This document shows, piece after piece, positions 43,954-48,203 of a stretch of 48,203 nt of DNA. How positions within the stretch are numbered: the first letter of the stretch is position 1; each line of letters begins with the position of its first letter. Made by a program: the position numbers and the translations under genes. Origin of the DNA: Fragilariopsis cylindrus CCMP1102. Lineage: Eukaryota > Bacillariophyta > Bacillariophyceae > Bacillariales > Bacillariaceae. The DNA lies in the NCBI GenBank assembly GCA_900095095.1, contig FMBT01000568.1, forward strand, positions 1 to 48,203. The letters run 5' to 3'. Under the pieces are notes generated by a model. It searched no databases. It saw nothing but the letters and a program-made list of their open reading frames with translations, and was not told the DNA's origin.

Positions 43954-44691
43954 TTACAGTTCAAGCTCAAAGATACATTCATTATCACCTTCGTATGAAT
44001 CATCATGGTTATCGTTGTGTTCATGTTGATCTTGATTATCAAAGTCTTGTTGATAGGTAGAAGAAGATGATGATGTACTTGAGGAAGATGAACTCGAAGA
44101 GTAGGCCGATGAATACGTATTGAAACAAGCATTGTCTTTACCAAGATAGCATCCTCCTCCTCCGTGTTGATCTTCTTGTTCTTCAATAAGAACACCACCA
44201 CCCGCAACACTTTGTTGCTGTTCGTGTTGTTGATCTTGACCTTGTTGTTCTTGAATATGATGATGTCTTGTTTGAATGATATGTGTTAAGCAACGGTCAG
44301 TTTCTTCACTATAACGATTGTTACATCTTCGATCGGTACCTGATGAAGCTCTTCGTTCTGATATACCACTAACTAAACGTGCATAAAAAATAAAATCACG
44401 TTCATCTGCCATTTGTTCATCAGCAGTTAATCTTTCTTCAGATGCTGTTTTACAATGAAAAGCATTATTTGGTATTGGCACAGAATGTGAGTGTGATCGT
44501 TTTATACCTGATTGCTTCTGCTGCTGTTGTTGATTCATCTCTTGATGTTGGCTAGATGATTCTTTCTTCGTCGAAGAAGAAAAGTTCACAGTACGTCGAT
44601 GTGCACCGCCGCCGCCGCTCTTGGTGAAAGATGGACGAATGGCAATTGGTTCAATAGTAGAGTTGAGCATCGTTTGTTGAAAAAGCATCAT
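43954..44691 (-). CDS. Diatom-type small acidic-tail protein, paralogue B
   Basis: I start at ATG 44691 (MMLFQQTMLNSTIEPIAIRP), giving 245 aa. The frame is open to 44832, but the upstream part is not matched in the paralogue. After a Gly-rich GGGGAHRRTVNFSSS stretch and a Gln-rich linker comes KRSHSHSVPIPNNAFH, then ADEQMADERDFIFYARLVSG and TDRCLTHIIQTRHHHIQEQQ. These are collinear with the core of paralogue A (41447-42064). A Ser-rich tract follows and the end is acidic (GDNECIFELEL). Function is unknown. Poly-Gln and poly-Ser tracts differ between copies, while the core and tail are kept. Confidence 0.7.
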   Translation of the reverse strand: MMLFQQTMLNSTIEPIAIRPSFTKSGGGGAHRRTVNFSSSTKKESSSQHQEMNQQQQQKQSGIKRSHSHSVPIPNNAFHCKTASEERLTADEQMADERDFIFYARLVSGISERRASSGTDRRCNNRYSEETDRCLTHIIQTRHHHIQEQQGQDQQHEQQQSVAGGGVLIEEQEDQHGGGGCYLGKDNACFNTYSSAYSSSSSSSSTSSSSSTYQQDFDNQDQHEHNDNHDDSYEGDNECIFELEL

Positions 44692-45874
44692 GATGTATTT
44701 TTTTATGAGGATACAGTACAGTATTAGCGAGAATAAATAAATGTTGTGGGTTTGTGTATAAACTTGATAGTCAGCGATTTGTTTCTTAGTTTTGAATCTG
44801 TGAGACAGCGAAATAGGAAGAATTGTTGTCAAATACCCTAGTTGATTCGATTCGTGATACTAGCAGTAAATGAATCTATGTAGTGTGAACTGGGCGTGTG
44901 GAGAGATTCGAAATGCGCAAGACCAACCATGATTGAAAAGAACGAAGAACTATTCGGGTTTTTTTGATGAGACATATGGCGGCTACTGGGCCAAGACATC
45001 AATTAATTCGTTCTTCTCTTTGTTGAACTTGAGGAGTATGGATTATATATTTTTCGGGGCGAAAAGCCTTGCTGTCCACACATTCATTTTTTCAGTCACA
45101 TCAAAGCGAAATAATACTTTTGTAACGACATCGCCGCTCGTGCATGGTTAGGACACGATTTCACACTCCTATTTCCATGTCATGCCAAGTATTTTCATTC
45201 TTCTTTACGTGTCAAAAGAACATCAAACACATATGTTAACGATTAACACGCGGTGAAACAATTGTGGGAGCGGTGAATCAGTTGTAAGCGCAAAAAATCA
45301 TTTAAACAGAGCAATCAATCAGTTAACAGTCACAGTAATAAGCATTGATAAAATTTGATTCAATAATAGAAAAGAACACATCATAAATTTATATTATTAT
45401 TAAATAACTTCAATCAACGTTTTTCAATATTTCACACCCTATATATATCATTACGTGATGTCTGCTTCGACAAATTTCAGAAACCTTAAGTATTTTCGGA
45501 CGCGACAAAATAAAATAAAAAATGTTTTTACGGCTGTAATCGCATCACAATTTATTAATCAATTTAGGCTGATTGCCTTAATTCGCTAGCTGCCGCGATC
45601 ATCGAAAGAAAATGCCTACAGTAGTAGCTAGTCGCAGTCCTTCTAATTAAGTATTTTGTGTTCGTTCATAATCACCACGCGGAGGCATGTTGGCACAAAT
45701 GTAATCACGTACGGCAGGAAGGACTTCGGCAATGTGAGAGAACATTAAAAGAACACTAGTGTCACACAGACTTTAAGATACAGAATCACACACAACATAA
45801 ACATTGCACCTGTACAACATTGTATCTGACTATTACCAGAAGAAGCAGAAGAAATTCGAAGAAAAAACAACCAA
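44692..45874. promoter_or_regulatory. Divergent spacer between paralogue B and the Cys-rich gene
   Basis: About 1.2 kb, AT-rich, with no gene recognised. Promoters of both flanking genes must lie here. A GTACAGTA-like motif is at about 44713. Confidence 0.3.
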
Positions 45875-46344
45875 ATGGCCGAACATCCCGATACGCCTGA
45901 CGTTCAACGTTTTGCTCATAGGGAATACGATGTAACGTGCTGTATTGAAATGTTATGTTGTGGTAGCTCAAAACTCATTCTTGGTGAAGAAGATGCTGAA
46001 ATGAGTACAAATTGTTGGTTTGGTATATGTAAATCGAAAAAACGAGGACCCTATGGTGAACTTGGAACCATTGATTCTAATCGTACATGTTTGCTTTGTT
46101 GGATTCGCTACCGGATCACTCATGGCAGAACAAGATTCTAAATGCATTGGGATGTGGTTGTAATGAAGTAGAGGTTGACGAAATCGTAGTGGAATTGAAG
46201 AGACGTCAAGCATTGAGAGGTGATCGTGCAAAAACTCGTATGGCCGAAAGTACCGTCGCATCACTCAAGTTATTGCATCAGAAGGTAGACGCGGTGATGG
46301 AAAAACTTGAACTTCCTCCAGTCTCTTCAGAGATGCAACGTTGA
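45875..46344 (+). CDS. Small Cys-rich conserved protein with PYGELG motif, frame-broken
   Basis: It begins MAEHPDTPDVQRFAHREYDV, then TCCIEMLCCGSSKLIL and CWFGICKSKKRGPYGELGTI. The frame then shifts twice. An extra T at 46090-46092 leads into CFVGFATGSLMAEQDSKCIG, and an extra G at 46149-46151 leads into CGCNEVEVDEIVVELKRRQA, LRGDRAKTR and a coiled-coil end (LHQKVDAVMEKL...SSEMQR). This Cys-cluster, PYGELG, CGC, VDEIV-ELK-R, coiled-coil order matches a small diatom protein family of unknown function, about 140-160 aa. With both shifts corrected the length fits. It may bind metal or lipid through the cysteines (inference). Confidence 0.65.
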
Positions 46345-47000
46345 AGGGGTAAACTCACGTTGACGAACTAATAGAGGTACATATCTTGATCAACGTTCTC
46401 AAACAAAACAAAAACAAAAGTATGTATTACATACATCTTTTGTCAGGCTTTTATATACTGGACGGCACCCAACAGAAAGATGTGAACAAATCTAGTTCTA
46501 TATGTTTAAAAGTAAGAATAGTATTTTAATTGTAGTCCTACTAAAAGGCTAGGATTTAATGTATTTTCACCGTCCTATAAATAGAGGAGTATGGGATACC
46601 ATTCATTTTCTTCCTCTACCATGTATGATAACAACATAATCAAATTCGATTCATTCATTCATCGAATCAAATCAAATCAATCCACGTTTGCTTCAAACAG
46701 CGATGATTAGATCATACAGTATTTCTGCAGGCAGATCCACAAAAAAATACGAACTACTATTATGATACTTCTTCACTTGCTCCTCATTCACTGCGTTTCG
46801 TCGAAAAATGAAGAATTATCATACGTACGAGAAGAGAGCAGTTGTAAAATTATTATGTACGATGGATTACTGTATGGTTTAACATACATAATATAAGATA
46901 TACAATAATAGGACCTATTTATTGAGATATAGCGATGTGTATTTTAGTAGACAAATTTCTCCCTTTTTTAATTTCTTATTCAAAAAACTCGTTCTAACTC
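46345..47000. other. Intergenic between convergent genes
   Basis: AT-rich, no gene seen. Short ATTCATTC repeats lie near 46651-46660 and AATCAAATCA runs near 46666-46681. Confidence 0.4.
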
Positions 47001-48203
47001 TTATTCTGTAGTAGCATTACAACTACCACTACCAGGATTATCACTACTACCACTACCACCACTACCACCACCATTATAACTACCAGGTAATTGTTTCCCT
47101 ACAGGTTGTTGTTTCATCCCTAATTTTTTTTCGAATAGTCATTCCGTTCTTGTTCCGACTTAAAGATAGTATTATAACATTTTGATATGACAATATCATC
47201 TCTCATATGTTGTAGAGTATTGGTACCCACTAAGCAGGTTTCCTGTTGTGTCATGACAAAACTTAACAGTAATTGTGCAGGTGATAGACCTTTTTTGGTA
47301 GCTAATTCTGTATGAAACCGTCCACCACCCGAACTACCATTTAAGATCCAAAAATCGTTGTATTTGTAAATTTGAATATTTAGTACCATGAAATATTTCT
47401 TGCAGTTACCAACATCATATTGACGATTGGAATGAAATCTATTTTGTATTATTGTTGGTTTAATACGTGGTATCATTTGAGTAGTAGCAGTAGTAGAATT
47501 ATTATAAAATGTGTTTTCAAACCATTTGCATTATGTACCGATGTTAGACCTAACTGTTTTATGATACCTTGATCGACATATTCTTCAAAGACTTTCCATG
47601 CTTTTAACATTTCATTGGTATCATATAACTTGGCACGAAAATTATGAAAGATATAGGCATCCAAATATGTTGTTTTTAGAATTTTAAGGATGTCTTGATG
47701 GATAAATGTACTTGATCTTCTATCGACATTGTCATAATTCCTGTTCGGGTGGATCAGAGGATTGACGTAAGAAATCTGTTTATTACCAGTAAATGGTACA
47801 AAACAGGTTTTGTAAAAATAAATCTTTTTCTTTCAATACACATTCTTATAGGATTTTGTAATCCATACCCACACGGATTCATTATTGGAGGAATGATGAC
47901 CACATGCACAATATGACGAAAACCGATCTGAATTGCTGTTTCTACATTATAGGCTGTTTTACTTTGATTTTTACCACTTATTTTGGTACCATAGGCTAAT
48001 GATGTTCTATATGATACACTGCTACTCCTCTGTCTGTTGTTGCTGTTGTTGTAGTTGTTGCTACTCCGCCTGTTGTTACTGTTGTTGTTGTTGTAGTATT
48101 AGATGATGACGATGATGATGATACACTAGTTGTGGAAGTAGAAGTTGTCTCTTCCGTCTTTTTATAACTATCATTACAGCTGTTTTCGTAGAAGATAACA
48201 GGC
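47001..48203 (-). CDS. Aldo/keto reductase, partial at the window edge, frame-broken
   Basis: The gene enters from the right edge and ends at TAA 47001-47003. After a Thr/Ser-rich N-terminal tract come SYRTSLAYGTKISGKNQSKT and ETAIQIGFRHI (start of the barrel), then LKEKDLFLQ, TTYLDAYIFHNF, AWKVFEEYVDQGIIKQLGLT, PTIIQNRFHSNRQYDVG, and GLSPAQLLLSFVMTQ with TCLVGTNTLQHMRDDI. This is the aldo/keto reductase order, using NADPH to reduce carbonyls. The tail is Gly/Ser-rich (ends NATTE). At least six one-base shifts occur, at about 47124-47131, 47506-47509, 47682-47685, 47808-47811, 47835 and 47906, nearly all in short homopolymers and of both signs. This is either unreliable sequence or a recent pseudogene. 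Confidence 0.7.

Noticed and set aside
44692..44832. Longer start (ATG 44832) for paralogue B
   Set aside because: The added 47 residues are unlike the paralogue and hydrophobic by AT-rich composition; the ATG at 44691 fits better.
1..48203. tRNA or rRNA genes
   Set aside because: I looked for T-arm-like GTTCGA signals with matching stems and saw none that fold; no rRNA-like segment was recognised.

Overview
This is nuclear DNA of a diatom, on three grounds. A Copia LTR retrotransposon has a Pol of the type common in diatoms. Several genes belong to families I know mainly from diatom genomes: a WYT..E / RRGIE-type protein, a CRAL-TRIO-like plus DUF6824-like protein, and a Cys-rich PYGELG protein. 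Introns are short GT-AG introns of about 60 to 180 bp, and intergenic DNA is AT-rich. Coding regions carry long Ser, Gln, Asn and Thr runs encoded by microsatellites. I cannot name the species.

Layout. 1-1.2 kb: coding scraps. 1.36-3.12 kb (-): conserved diatom protein. 3.1-5.9 kb: intergenic, with a decayed reverse transcriptase remnant at 5.05-5.47 kb. 6.15-7.90 kb (+): membrane-anchored three-KH RNA-binding protein. 7.9-10.4 kb: repeat-rich, gene-poor. 10.42-16.43 kb: a 6,008-bp Copia element with a 5-bp target duplication and near-identical LTRs. 16.6-17.5 kb: two different ~190-200 bp tandem repeats. 18.4-20.7 kb (-) LRR protein and 21.6-23.7 kb (+) CK1 kinase, divergent. 25.4-26.9 kb (-) Fe(II)/2-oxoglutarate oxygenase and 27.5-28.9 kb (+) unknown membrane protein, divergent. 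29.3-30.9 kb (-): acyltransferase-3 family protein. 33.9-35.8 kb (+): CRAL-TRIO/DUF6824 protein. 36.7-39.3 kb (-): JmjC/cupin protein. 41.4-44.7 kb (-): a pair of tandem paralogues. 45.9-46.3 kb (+): Cys-rich protein. 47.0 kb to the right edge (-): aldo/keto reductase.

Three things stand out. (1) In the retrotransposon, the sequence right after the 5' LTR is a perfect 12-nt complement of a segment inside the LTR, as in self-priming elements such as Tf1. Gag and Pol are in one frame split by a single UGA, and Pol terminates inside the 3' LTR. (2) Several well-conserved genes (CK1, 2OG oxygenase, AKR, Cys-rich, CRAL-TRIO, LRR) are broken by one-base shifts, mostly in short homopolymers, while genes between them are intact. 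This is sequence error, young pseudogenes or recoding, and the sequence alone cannot decide. (3) A tandem diatom-specific gene pair shares a core motif and an acidic tail ending in FELEL/FDFEL.

I see no operon-like pathway. The genes look like independent eukaryotic units, several of them divergently paired.
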